The notes under the pieces: generated by a model
The model's input: the letters and a program-made list of their open reading frames with translations, nothing else
What the model was told of the DNA's origin: nothing
Database searches by the model: none
From: Pezicula radicicola
Lineage: Eukaryota; Ascomycota; Leotiomycetes; Helotiales; Dermateaceae
Reading direction: 5' to 3'
NCBI GenBank assembly: GCA_003008705.1
Contig: PDUO01000026.1
Span: 372,001-436,000, forward strand
Length of the DNA: 64,000 nucleotides
Shown: one piece after another, positions 12,599-25,011 of the stretch
Layout: every line of letters begins with the position of its first letter
How positions within the stretch are numbered: position 1 is the first letter of the stretch
Position numbers and translations under genes: made by a program

Positions 12599-13613
12599 AC
12601 TGTTTCTCAAATTTCGAAAATCTCGGCATTGTATTCATCTCCTTTTGGGATCATCATGACTTTTGTATTTATTCCTGGAGCATACGGCGGTGTTCATTAT
12701 ACGACACTTGACATTGGTTTCCCTACGAAGATTGAGAAGCGGCTATGGGAAATATCGTGTCTCTCTATTCTAGGTTGCGCGGCCTTGCCCCCCGTGTCTT
12801 GTATCGTGAGAATTCCATTATTCAATCACGCAACGTTGACGATAGTCTATGAGAAGCTGGAAGAGCCAAATAAACCAGGTTCTTAGTCCACTATTTTAGT
12901 AGACTGGACTGGCGTTTTGGGCTTGTCGGTCTACTATTTTAGTGGCTTTTCCGGACGGCCGTCTACCCGAATTTAGGGGAAGTCAGACCGAGCTAGAAGA
13001 GCTAGCTTTTTAGCTTTTCGGAGGCGGCTGCAGCCCTCCCCTCCCCCCTTATATAGATTACTAATGAGAAGTTAGACTAACTTCTTATAACTTCCCTAGA
13101 CCGTTGGCTTTTTGGACAAACGGTCTACTATATTAGCTAGACGGTTAGTCTAGTTAAAAACTAGACGGCCGTCTGGTTTTTTGACTAACATTTCTAGCTA
13201 AAGTACGTAATGCCAGACTATCGTCATCGTTGATTCGGTGCTTTCGGCTGTTTTTCAGGCATAAAAGTAGGTTGGACAAGTCGAAAGTGGAGAAGAGCGA
13301 AGGAGCAGAGGGCGGAATTTCGGAGCTTATGCTGTTACTTACTTGGTTTGAACCATTAAAGACTTGGGCCGTTGAGGTCTTTGATAGTCAGTCGAAGTCT
13401 TCTCTAGGTGAAGTTGTTTGGTGTACCACAGTAAAGAGTATTTATTACTGCTTCTTAGACGTTTTTTTAAGATTTATTACAGGAGTCGTGCTGGCTTATA
13501 TCGGTGCGAGGTTTTTCATTGTGATTGAAGTATTTATATCCTTGCGATCTGTCCCATTAGGTGTATATCAGACCCCTAATATGAACGTCATAGACTATGT
13601 ACCTCATTTTTAG
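12599..13613 (+). pseudogene. Split remnant of a multi-pass fungal membrane protein
   Basis: Two open pieces on the same strand look like the C-terminal parts of one membrane protein. The first (about 12599-12886) reads ...GAYGGVHYTTLDIGFPT then KIEKRLWEISCLSILGC. This matches the pattern YGGxHxxxxxxxFPxxxExxLWRxS that I know from uncharacterised fungal integral membrane proteins. The second (about 13410-13613) reads AYIGARFFIVIEVFISLRSV and ends VDYVPHF-like, the usual end of that family (ARxxLVVExFxSLRxLP...). Between them is a palindrome-rich block (12880-13220) that ends the first frame with a stop. The first piece has no ATG and a TAG just upstream, and no N-terminal part is visible. The family assignment rests on motif memory only. 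Confidence 0.45.
12880..13220. repeat. Palindrome-rich block, possible non-autonomous element
   Basis: Short imperfect palindromes and repeated words are packed here. CTACTATTTTAGT-like words occur near 12889 and 12932, with a CTACTATATTAG variant near 13127. GACGGCCGTCTA and GACGGCCGTCTG occur near 12955 and 13164. AGCTAGAAGAGCTAGC lies near 12994. I could not find clean terminal inverted repeats or a target duplication, so the borders are approximate. It looks like a small DNA-transposon relic or a composite of hairpin-forming units inserted in a gene. Confidence 0.4.
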
Positions 13614-14954
13614 TTTGGCGATAACGGCAACAGAGTTTCCGCCAACATATCAAAATCAATACTTATAATCAAAAATAATCAACAGTTTAGTATAGTTCTC
13701 CCACATCAAGCACTTGAGTTAAAGTGTAGTGTGAATGGCAGGCACATACCAGGAATGCTAAACGAGCAAATACATTGCCCCAAGAAAAGAAAAAGCCTCA
13801 AAATGCCAAAAAGACGAATCAGAAATGTTAGGTCATTGACACATGGAACCAGGTACGATAGGATACACTACCTCGGCCTCGCACCAGTCTCTATCTGTTG
13901 AGGTGAAATTGAAAACTTATTTATCAAGGGGTTAAGTTAAGCACGTTCGTGTTGGCAACTGTTCTCCAAAAACATGTCAAAGATGTCTCTTCTATATCTC
14001 CATTGAAATTTAGTGGAGAGCCGGTCTGGATCATAGATGAAGAGCAACGCATGCTAAATAAATTCATTGTGAACCACTCATGTACTCCTCCTACCTTATG
14101 ACACAAGTCACTTTCGACTCCTAGTTTAAGAACCATGACTACCTACCTTTGCTGAATACCAATTGCAAGACCAGCATCAGAATACACACGCTCACTCGCA
14201 CTTGCCGATATCAGAGTCTGACTATTTCCAGATCTTGCTAGTTGCCAGTCAGAAGCTCGCTTCACTCGCTTAACCATTTTTTAATAGTAAGGATCGCGCT
14301 ATTCTAAAAAACCAACACAAAATCGGCTACTTCGCCAAAAAGGAAGGAAAACGGCTACAATTGGTAGCAAGGAATTCGGCATAGAATGGCAAAACTGTCG
14401 AAACAGAAACCAGGCGAACTGATTTTTTGTATTTGGCGGTAACCTCTTGAAGAGGAAGCTCGTAGAGCCGTGCTTTTACAACCAGGGCAACCAACTTGAG
14501 TTGTTGGTGTTAGTTGAGTGCAGCTGTGTGGGTTCGACTATCCTTACAGGTGCTTTCTCTCGTAGTGGCGATGGTGAGAAACTTGTTATTTGAATTTATG
14601 TAGGTCAAGGTACCTAGGGAGGTGAGCATACCGCCAAACCCCTTCCCACCGCCTCGCTTATTTTTTTACACCTTCCCTACCAATGTAGCTACTCCCAATT
14701 CACCTTTACAATAGCAACAAATACCTACGTTTTTGTCCTTGACAGCATTGTGACAACCTTAAGCTAACACACAACTACCATCTTCAATTCCTGAAACATT
14801 ATTGGCCCAACCATTCCACCACAAAGGCCCAATCATCGTCTTAGAACCTTAGACTTTGATCTCGAGAGTAGAAACATTCAAAAGCCGTCCTGTGTAATAT
14901 TCCAAAAAGCGCCATATATTACAGTTTCCAGCAGAGTGTCTGTATCTACACGCC
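13614..14954. other. Intergenic, no supportable gene
   Basis: I see no motif-bearing frame in this stretch. The only longer frame (13924-14136 minus) looks random. Confidence 0.5.
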
Positions 14955-16110
14955 ATGAAAACGAACAACATTTTCGGGATTTCCAGACCGTGCCCATTTT
15001 CCACAAACAGCGACCCATCGGGGCCACAACTCAGCGTAGATTGTGATGACGCAGCAGTAGAAGATCTCCGACGCTATCACATTCGTGGTTGTCATCCCTT
15101 GCAAGTTGGTTCATTACTTCATAACGGATAGTATGAAATCATACATCTGCTAGGCCATAAAAGCTACGCTATGGACTGGCTTGCGCGAGACTAAAAGTTG
15201 CAGCGATATGTGGCAATCAAGATCCTCTCTGCAAAAGCTACTACGACAACACAGGAGGAACGTGTAACAAAGAAACTTACGGCAACCAGCCCTTATCCTG
15301 GTCGGGTTTATGTTTCAGTACTTCTCGGCTCTTTTAGGGTTATAGGCCTAACGGAGACTAACTCTGCCTAGTTACTCGTGTCCTAGGAATTCCTTTCATC
15401 GCAGCAGTTATGAACTTCAACCTCCAGGATGAATTTGATGTTCGCGAAAGGGTTTTAAAAAGTTTCGCTGCTCAACTTGCCCTCGCTATTGCATATGTCC
15501 ACGAAAATGGTGTTGTCTTCGCAGGTAAGTAGTTTACTTGTCTTGTCGTTCTAATTCTAAGACCAATCCCTATAGATCTCCATTATGGTAGTGTACTGCT
15601 TCAGATGAGCAGCATCGATTCATAGCTGGTCGAAGCATTAATCAACCTCGACTACACTATTTCCGGCTTTTCCGAACACGTACCAAATTTTGCAACGGAG
15701 CAAGCAAGATTTGATTAACTTCCAGGGGGGAGGATACAATCCGACTCTAATATCTGTCTTATTGACTTTGGTGGCTCCTTCGTTACCGAGCGTCGTTCTG
15801 AGCTGCATACTTCTTTATACTTACAACCACCCGAGGGGTTTTCTACAATCAAGGATATTGGTATTAGCCAGAAGGTAGATATATGGCAACTCGTGTGTAT
15901 GATCTCAAGAATTGTCGCATATTGTTTCCTTTAGGCGCCAGACGACGAAAAATCTACTTTGAAGGAAATAGTATTTGTTATTGGTCCACACACAATCTCA
16001 CCATTGTAATGGTCATGGCCATCGAGGCTGGTCGAAAAGTGGTTGCCGAAGAAGCAAAGCATACGTGTATAACTATTTTACTGTATCCAGAAAGAAATTC
16101 AAGTCTTGGA
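14955..16110 (+). pseudogene. Decayed SRPK-like serine/threonine kinase
   Basis: The plus strand carries most landmarks of a fungal SR-protein-kinase-like kinase in order, but with nonsense changes. From ATG 14955 the frame runs to YHIRGCHPLQVGSLLHNG, then a TAG, YEIIHLLGHKSYAMDWLARD, a TAA, and KLQRYVAIKILSAKATTT. Later come FAAQLALAIAYVHENGVVFA, a plausible GTAAGT intron at about 15525, DLHYGSVLL, and CLIDFGGSFVTE with an intact DFG. Then come the activation-segment echo LYLQPPEGF and KVDIWQLVCMISR (subdomain IX), a TAG, and a tail similar to the WxxKW region. Several frame changes are also needed. The stops replace conserved positions (the GRYEI arginine, the residue after ARD), so introns cannot explain them. 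Non-functional; probably a former member of the expanded fungal SRPK-like kinases. Confidence 0.75.
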
Positions 16111-17185
16111 GCATGTGTGGGTTAAGGATCGTCTTGATACTGAGGGGGTTGGGGAACCACTAGCATTGCTGCGGGTAGAGAGGCCTGGGTCATTGTGCAC
16201 ACGCTTCATGTGGTCCTTAAGATTCTAGCTGCGAGGGAAACCATTACCTGCTACGTCGCGGTCACAGCCTTCATACTTGCAGAGGTATGGCTTGTCACCT
16301 GGGGGGACCTTTAAGGGACAGTATGAGTTGGTATAGTGCATATATACTTGTAATTAGTGGTCTCGCGAGCCTCAAAGACACTCTAGAGCCTTCCGGAACA
16401 TCAATCTTATCCCTGCCCTTTCCTACTAAACCGGTCACTAGCGGCCTTCAATGCCTATTCTGCTCTACCTACTGTGATTCTAGGAGGTAGTTTAACCTAA
16501 AGGGCTTCCTGTGGGACCTCCCCTTTAATGTATCTGTACTAAATAAGTAGGCCCGTCTGCTCGAGGAATCTAGCTACCCTTCTGCAGCTTTTAGGGTCTG
16601 TCAGCATGCTACGTATTTCTAGTTGGGGATTGTTATTCTACTATGTGTCTACACACTATAAACCCAGGAAGGTATTTTAGAAATAGTACTCGCAGAGTTC
16701 TTAGCTTTAGTACTCTTAGAGGAAAACAAACAAATAAGAGTTATGAATTCATGAATATGGCCGTTTCTATATTATGTTGGTATGTGGTCGTCCTCCAAGC
16801 CATGTCGACCTCGCTTATTCTTATTTAACCACTTCACCTTTACATCTACCTACAACCCTTTCCCGTTCCAAATTACCCAGTCACCTTTAAATCCAAATCC
16901 TTTCTCCCTAAACACCACCTGCGCGACTTTTTCATCAACAAACAAGCAATCACCACCATTCGAGTATAAAGAAAGAGTTCATATCTCAGAGCCTTCAACT
17001 CCTTGAAGCCCCTCAACCACAAGGTAAGTGCTATTCACCTGTGAATATCCTCATCTCCAATTCCAAAACTAACACAATACTCTAGCTTCCACCACATTCG
17101 ACTTCTCTACCAAATCTCACCCTCTCCCATCCTAAACCACCACCAACATCATCTCAATAAAACAAAACAGAAGGGAACAGCAAAG
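16111..17185. other. Intergenic; leader of the downstream small gene
   Basis: No supportable coding frame. The last 350 bases before 17186 are C/A-rich with pyrimidine runs, as in fungal promoters and leaders. A possible leader intron lies near 17022-17084 (GTAAGTG donor, CTAACAC branch site, CTAG acceptor). Confidence 0.45.
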
Positions 17186-17746
17186 ATGCAGCAAACCAAT
17201 AATTCCAAGCACTCCAAGCTCCGTCACAACCTCCTAATAACACTAACCACAATCCTCTCAATCCTCCTCCTCTTATTCCTCCTCCTACCCCTCCTACCAC
17301 CCATCATCACCATAAAACCAATCCAACAACCCCCCACACAACCCATTGAAAGCGAAAACCTACACCAGCTAAGCACCCACGAACTCCAAAACCTCCTCAC
17401 CAACCGTCTAAAAACCCATCAAGACACAATGAATAACCACCGTAATACGATCCAAGAATCACTCCTCAATATCGACAGCATGATTTCCGGAACCGATTAC
17501 CTCATAAACCACGAAGCTCGTCGTTATAATAAAGATCGACGTAGTGGCGTACGAATACAAGACTTCACCAGCTTCTTGAAATTTGTACGGACGCTTGATC
17601 AGGGTATGAAGAGTTTTGGAGAGGAGGTTCAGATGGAGTTGGAGAGAGTTGAGAGGGCTCAGGGGGGAATGCAGAGGGAGGTGAAGGGTATGGGGGAGTT
17701 TATGGAGGGGTTGGAGGCGAGAGTTATGAGAGCGACGGAGGTTTGA
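17186..17746 (+). CDS. Small single-pass membrane protein with coiled coil
   Basis: An intronless frame of 186 residues starting at ATG 17186. Residues of about 15-45 form one strongly hydrophobic segment (LLITLTTILSILLLLFLLLP), preceded by a basic stretch (KHSKLRHN). This makes it a likely signal anchor with the bulk of the protein on the far side. The remainder is helical and charged with heptad-like spacing (LSTHELQNLLTNRLKTHQD, then ELERVERAQGGMQREVKGM), so a coiled coil is likely. Base composition shifts within the gene: the first half is C-rich at third positions and the last quarter G-rich. That is a compositional oddity I see in several genes here (the MFS gene at 58-59.7 kb does the same). 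No family recognised and no function proposed. Confidence 0.6.
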   Translation: MQQTNNSKHSKLRHNLLITLTTILSILLLLFLLLPLLPPIITIKPIQQPPTQPIESENLHQLSTHELQNLLTNRLKTHQDTMNNHRNTIQESLLNIDSMISGTDYLINHEARRYNKDRRSGVRIQDFTSFLKFVRTLDQGMKSFGEEVQMELERVERAQGGMQREVKGMGEFMEGLEARVMRATEV

Positions 17747-20700
17747 GATTTTTGTTTGTGGTTATGGTTATGGCGAGTGTGATTTTTCTCTTCCTACTTG
17801 AGATCTCGATCCCTTCCATCTAATTGGGTTTAGTAATGATGCTAACAAACTTCAGGTATTGCGTAGCAAATGCACTCTTCTTCGACGGACACGGGTTTTC
17901 TTGAACCAACGTCACGATGGGGACTTCCTCGTTTTCGAATCGTTGTAAGACTACCTACCTTACACCGTTAATCCTTCGAGTTGGTTTCCGGGACTCGGCA
18001 CTAACTTCATCTAGGAGTATCCTATGTCACCTGCTCGCCTTCGGCTATGATGTACGACTTTACGATTTCTTTCTTTCTTTCTCTTCGACTACACGACAGA
18101 ATACTATTGCTTGATGATTACGAATTTTCTTTCTCATTCTTCGAGTACATGAGATGGTATGGATTATTGCGACGAGAGCATGCTGCTGGAGGGAAGATTC
18201 ATACAAAACATGTACAAAACAAGGGGACTCGAATTTGTATTTAGAATACCTCAGAGGTAGAGAAGGAGAATAGAGGACATGCACGAACCCATGAATGAAT
18301 AAAAATAATTTCAACTCTCAAGCTGCGTCGTGTCTTCCAAAAGAGATGTCCAGAGGTATTGTCGTGTAAAGAAGGTAGTTGTGAGATATGTGCTATCTGT
18401 TGACATATATTGAGATGGTATGGTTTTAGATGAGGGGAAACGTCGTTGAGGCGTGTTGAGACGTTCTAATAGGAAGTAGATGGGCCTAAATAGAAGAAGT
18501 TTTGGAAGAAGCTGGAAGGTGAATCACATGGTGCCAAGGTACAAAGCCAAGATGGGTTCTCACTTCCGATATCTTTACAACTAGTCCTGACCTTGGTTTT
18601 ACAATGATGTCCTAGCCAACACCTTCCTTCGGAGTTCAAGAACACTAAGCCTGAGATCTACATCAGATTAATAAGACGCGTCAACGACACGCCTATTCTG
18701 AACTCTGCAGGGTTCGAAACCTCCTAGTAGATAGATACCACATAGACAAGATTCTGGACACCTAGTTTAGGTAGAAAATTCTCCGAAGAGTGACATTCCT
18801 TGGGACCTTCTCTAAAGATTAACCTTTTAAAAAGACACCAAGAAGAACCCAAGAAGGCCCCTGAGAACGCCTTGTGTGTCAAAAGTCTCCTGGGGCGCGT
18901 TTTGATGACAAGGTAGGATCCCTCCAGATAGAGTAGATCAATCAGAACACGAGGAAGTCCAGAGGATCTGCAAGTGTTGGTTTGAACTTGAGCTAACCAA
19001 GAGACCCGTCGAGTATCTAATCGCCTCAGAAACCTACACTTCTAGAGTATCCATACTGTGATTCAACTGCAAATCCTTGACGCTGCACGAGATAGCCGTC
19101 GATAATGTGAACCACTTCCTTTGACTTTGCCTCTTCCTACACAACGGGGAGCCCCGAGTCTAGTACCACGAGTCTTGAATTTCCTTTCCTCATCCGGTGA
19201 ACACGCGTGTATCTTCGACTGACCATGGATACTAAGACATTTCCGGCGATTGCACAAGTCGAAAGCTTTCTCGCCGTCAATTTAAATGAACCAAGCAGAA
19301 CAATCCTAAGATCAAGACTAGAAGTAGAAGCAGAACTGACCCTAGCTGAAGAAGCGGCCTCTAATTCTTGCCAACGCCGAGAAATTGTTGCCGTAAAGCA
19401 GCGAGGAGGTTTAGAATTGGTGTATTCCTAGGTAACGATGGTACAAAGTAGCGAGCCGCTCCGACAGTGGAAGAGAGATCCAGAAGTGTGGTTGATGGGT
19501 ACCTCGGGTCAAACTTTGTGCAACTTGACTTTCCAAGGCCTGGAATGCTGGGACCCTTCGGACGGCTGCGTGCCTTGCAGGCGCTGCTGTTTTGGGAAAG
19601 GAGACGATGTATGCAGGTCGCCATGAATCATTATGTCAGACTGAATTGAGAAGGAGGACTGGAGGGAGGTAAATTACGACGTCTCCAACGAGGCTTTTGG
19701 CTTGCAAGACGAGGGCAAAGCCTAGGTAAGTAGAGGGCCGACCATTTGGTAGCTCTGCAAGGACGACAGGAATACTGATCATCGTCGATTTATCGACTCT
19801 GTCAAGGGGAATATGGGTACTGTACAAGGTATGTGTGCTGCACTGCCATAAGACTTGCAGCCGCCGTTTTTCCCAGATGCTCCTTCCTTGAGAGAGCTCC
19901 TTGTTTTCTCAGTGAGATATTAAAAGATTATAAAATGGGCGATTTGAAAGGAAGGCGATGAAAGGCTTGAAGGAGCACAGTTTTGACTCGGAAAGTGGAA
20001 ACGAAGGGCGAGCGAACAACGTTTCTTGTTCCTGGTGGGTGACATGTCACGTTCGTGAACACCTTACCTTCATGCATAAACAACGCGAAAACCAGAATTC
20101 AGCTTCAATGGAAACGAAGCAGGTCAAACACGATGGCACCATTCCAACCGCCAACTGCAAACTTATGGTTTTGTTTTGTTGCGTTGTTCGAAATAGCAAC
20201 ATCATTATCATCAATGCATTGTCGGGAGATTGGAGTGAAGAGCATCTCGCTACCGTGGAGGAGTGCAGCATATTAATGTCTCCTTTACAACAAAGCCGCT
20301 CGTATCTCTGGTAAGGAATGCCCGAACCCCGTACCTGCATACCCCTATTCTTCTCTTGTATTTCCACGTGGGCGCTTAGACCGTATGAAGTTTGTCGGAT
20401 TTGATATCTGACCACCACCGTCGGAAAACGTATTTCGAGGTTGACCGTCGCCATCGCCGTCGCGCAGAGCGGTGCATCAAGGAGGTGGCTACGGAAGGAG
20501 ATTCTGGAAGATTGCGAGTCCTTTGTTCTGCTACACAAGGACGACTCCTTCACGTCGCACAACACGAACAAAGACTCTGTGCTCTGCAGCTGCAACTCCA
20601 GCTCCAGCTTTTTCCCCTCCGTTCTATGAAATAGTACTATACAAAACTTCAAAGCCACGATTTGACAGTAGGCACCCCCACTAGATCGTACGATTCGATT

Positions 20701-23700
20701 CATACTCTATTTTGTAGAGCCCTGTTAAAGGAGATGAGGCATGCCTTTGGTCTAGCGCATCAGAACAAACCCCCGTTCGTCATGATGATTTTCCAAGGGA
20801 TTATTTCATCGTGTTAATTTTCAGCTGCAGGGATATCACGGACGTCACGGGGATTGTGAGATGCATCCTAGGCATGATCAGAGCAAGGTGTAGCGAGATG
20901 ACCCTGTTGCGGGTGAGGCCCAGGTTTTGTGAGCCTTTTGGGCCCTTGAGGTGCCACAGAAGTCCCACTCTCTGTTTAAGTAAGACTGCGCACTCCAATC
21001 ATCAAGGGAAAGGGTCCTGTGGAAGTTGTAAGTTGTAGATCTTTTGCCCTTTTGCCCTCGGCTTGCCTCCGTAAAACCCTTTCTGTGCCGAGATGCTTGG
21101 ACGTGGAGGTCTTTTGGACAAGGAATAGAGCGGGGAACTGGATTCTGTACAGTAAGTACCTCCGTGAATCTCTGGATAGAAGTTTTGAAAGGCTTCGCTC
21201 CGTGGCGTCCTTGTTTCCCAAAAACGGGAACCGGCATAGCCGATCGATCCTAGGACTTTGCATTCTGCCTGGATTTCGGGAAGCAACGTAGGCCGGCGAG
21301 AACTGGAGTTTAGAGAGAGAAATCTCGTCATGAGAAAATACCTAAACTTGAGACTTGCCTAGGCAGGAGGCTGTGAGGAAAGACTAGTCTAGCTCAACGC
21401 TCTTACTGTTGAGAATTATTCTAAGTTACTCTGTGGAGGTCACTCACTTCAACCATCATCAAATTCTCTTTAACCGGGCTGAGGCTTCTGAAGTCCTACA
21501 ACCCACACACACATTCACATGTATTAAACTGCAGGGCCTAGAACGGAGCTACCCTACCGTACAATTGATGTTCCGGTACTTGGTACTTCGTAACCAAGTC
21601 ACAAGTGGGAAGTTTCCCCAGATTCTGCTCCAACACCATAACGAATTCTCTCAAGTTCGCCGGATTAGGCATGTACCTATCTTCGCGAGGATAACGTCGG
21701 AGCGGCATTAGGGCAAGGTGAAGATGGCTTCACGGGCGCTTGCGAGCTTTCCCAAAGCTGTGCGCGGGGTTGCAGCAGTTTAGTCTCTGCCACATCCCCA
21801 TGTCTAGCAGTCTTGACTCGCTCCGCAGAATGCAGCTGAGATGTCAATCGCACTTCGTACCTTTCGTCCCATCCTTAACTGCACACCTTAAGGTACGCTT
21901 CGCTGGCACCGCGTACTGGGGCGTCATCTTGGGGCCATAATACAACATCGCTCGACAGCTCTGGATGGTCTTGGTGCTGACCTTACACCTACGTGTACTC
22001 CTAACGTGTGGATTTCTTATGGTAGAGTCCAGAAGCTCTCTTTTCAAGCATGTCAACGATAGGGACTTAGTCAACGATCTGGTCACTGGCTTAAGCCTTG
22101 GCTAGTCTGGTTGCGACTTTATTCCCTTAGTTCTGAAAGTCCAGCTTGGTGGTATCCAATCATGAAAACGCGTAGCGAGTAGACTCAGCGGAGGCTCTTT
22201 TGAGAGCGCGAAATAAGAGAAAGTATTATAGCACGAAAGTACTAGTATAGTAGTGACTTTCGGATAGCGAGTTAATCCGAAAACTTTTCATACTGAGATA
22301 ATTATTCATCCCAAGTAAACTGCTTATCCTTTCACTCCATCTTTTAACTTTGGTCATAGCAGGAGCCGATCGACGATTCGAGATAGACTTGCCCCACCAT
22401 TAAAAAAAAAAGAGTACCGAACATATCCACCATCCACAGCTCACCAGCACCAATGCATCACCGCCAGTTCCAGACGGCGTGGGTTGTGGTGAGGAGTGGT
22501 GTGTGGTGGCAGTTTTGTCGTCTTGAAGGTAGGTTTTCTGTCTGTCGAGTGTCGATGATGTCGAGATTTGGCTGCGGGAGATGCCTTGTCATGCATAATA
22601 CAGTCAGTCTTCGAGCACTCGTACTTATGCAGGCTTTCCCGCCAATGAACAGAGCGGCCTCACACAGGTCGAGATGAAAATAGAAATCAGGCGCTTCGTA
22701 CGACACCCCGAACAAATTTCATCCCATGTCCCTTTCGTCTGTTCGTCACCGCAATCATATGGCCTATGCCACCCCAGGTATTAAAATGCCATATATAAAC
22801 AAAAATAATATAATAAACAATTACCTCGTAACACCTACTGCTCAGCTCCACGAAGGTACATTCTTAGTACAGAGCGGGCAGAGTCAGAGCTCTCACCCCT
22901 TCAAACCTGTTGATATGATGGCAGTGCAGCAGCTCCTGCAAATCAATCCTCAACGACCATGATTGCCGCTCTTACGTCTGAATCATGACGATGGTACATG
23001 TCCGTCGTCCGCTACTCGATGCGCGCTCTGAATCTGGGTGACAAGCACGACAAGCAGCGACGCGATGAACACCCTAGCAGGAACTAAAAAGGCCTCCTGC
23101 AGGCAAAATGACCCGCTGGGGGTAAACAGACCTCCGAGCTCACAACTCACAGCTTATTCGCCCACGCAACTCAGGTACCCGCAAGGATCCTGCTTTAGAC
23201 TTATCACTCTTCAGCCTGTACGAGATGCTGCTGTGCCGGATTGGGAGCTAGCGGCATCCCATTTAGGCTCGTCGACTTTGGCTTGCTGCTGTGGTCGGAC
23301 GCCCGGCCGCGGATTCATGGATTTGTGCACTACACCACAACGCCAGCAGCCAGATCAGCCAACTGGCAGAGAAGCTGTCAGTGAGCTAATCAGAACCGTG
23401 GAGTAGGCGAGCACTTCCCTCAGGCCTTGCAGGCATGGCGAGGCTCGAAGCCACCGGTAACAGACAAGTTCGCTGTCTGGCTCAGGGCCCAACTCTGTAC
23501 CAACAGACAGCATGACACTAGGCGTACCGTACCTATTCTATCATCCGCCATCCACCATCCACCATCCACCATCCACAAGTCCAATCCTGACCACCCTCGA
23601 CCTTTCGCCTGTCCACCATTCCCGTGCATCGGGAGATGAGCGCAATGCCTTATCATTGGGCCCTCGCGGCCAGGACAGGGGCGCCAGCGCCGGCGTACAG

Positions 23701-25011
23701 GGGGGCCTGCCTCTCACAGAGCTAACACTCACAGACTCCAAAAATTTCAGCGCATGCAGAGGACCTCCCCTGCAGCTCTCGCCTCTTTTACGCCGGAGTT
23801 CTGAATTGTACACACTACGCAGCCTACGCTCCTCACACAGGCCCCCAACCTCAAGCCCTGGGTCCAAGGTTGTGGGAGACACATTACAGGCCAGGCCAAG
23901 CCACACCATCTCTCAGAACGGCGAGAGATGTCCTCTCGCAGATTTGAGATCTCGCGCTTACTACCTGGGCTCCAGTATATACCGACCCGGAACTCTTTGA
24001 CGTGTCTTCCTTATTACACTTGCGCCCATCGACCCGTACCCGATTTTCCAAGTACACTGTACAACACCTTGTTTTGTTGTTGACTTGATTGCTGGATCCC
24101 TATCCTGTGTCTTACGTCTGATTCTTATTGCAACCAATCCCTCTCTAAGCACTTTACGAATTCGGCAGTTCTTCGCAAACACCCTGCACCTGCAATTGCC
24201 CTCTCCGCCCGCCGCCAAGTTTCGAGGAGAGCTACAGCCACAGATCTGCAGCCAAAATTCAAGCGTTCAAGGTCGGCGAACCCTTCTTTACTCTTCAACT
24301 CCACTCCCCCCCTCCCTCCCCTTCTTCACTCCCTTCTGACTCCCCATCATTTTACTTACAGTCTCTCCCTTCGTTCAGTCTTCCCTTACCTTCGAATAAT
24401 CCTGAGGTCATACACCGTCGATCCTCATCCTCTTAATTAATTGCGCTATTAATTGGCTTGTCCGCGAGTCTGTCGTTCACTTAAAGTCAACAGCCATCCC
24501 TGGACGCCGTCTCGAAGTCGCGGTTGTGTTGACCACGCTTCCCTCCGACCTAACTCCCTTCGAATCGCGCCTTCGTCGATACTTGTGATCCTGTGCACCG
24601 GATCCCCAAGACTCTTTCTTCACTACAAATTCGAAATCCATTCCTTTTCGCACTTTCCTTGAGTTAGCAGACCACTCATTTATCTGCGAAGAAAAAAACA
24701 CACCACCTACACGTGCAGAACTATTGACCAAGCCTACTAAACTTGCATCTGTACTTGTCATCACCATCATTCACAAGTTCCACACCATCATACTTGGCTA
24801 CTGAGCAGCGAACATTAGACCTCATCACACCACTTACGCGCTGCCGTCAGATATCGAGTCCCAGACAAAAAAGACTGGGAGCCCAAAAACAACGTTTCGG
24901 TCCGTCAATTTTTAAAAGCAACAAGGAAGCCCAGACTCAAACAATCAATAGTTTCAATCCAAATAACAGAGTACCAACTTCGGATCCCTCGGACCGTTGG
25001 GAAAGGCTACG
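17747..25011. other. 7.3-kb stretch without a supportable gene; long leader of the homeobox gene at its right end
   Basis: Many overlapping frames under 220 codons exist on both strands (for example 20047-20703 minus), but none has motifs or a splice pattern I can defend. The right end, from about 24.2 kb, becomes CT-rich (24291-24340 and 24360-24390) and then CA-rich, as in fungal promoters and long 5' leaders. It is probably the promoter and leader of the homeodomain gene. Such long upstream regions are common for developmental regulators in these fungi. Unrecognised non-coding RNAs or remnant repeats may be present. Confidence 0.45.
23548..23576. repeat. Minisatellite, CCATCCA x4
   Basis: Four head-to-tail copies of a 7-base unit (CCATCCA). 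It lies in the gene-free region upstream of the homeobox gene. Confidence 0.85.

Noticed and set aside
18661..18730. Possible tRNA because of GGTTCGAAACC near 18711
   Set aside because: The word resembles a T-loop, but the flanking bases do not form the T-stem or a 7-bp acceptor stem, and no anticodon arm can be placed.
20047..20703. 218-codon minus-strand frame
   Set aside because: No motif, no ordered composition, and competing frames of similar length on the other strand; it looks like chance openness.
23548..23576. Possible CRISPR-like or regulatory direct repeat
   Set aside because: It is a simple 7-base tandem minisatellite without spacers in a eukaryotic genome.
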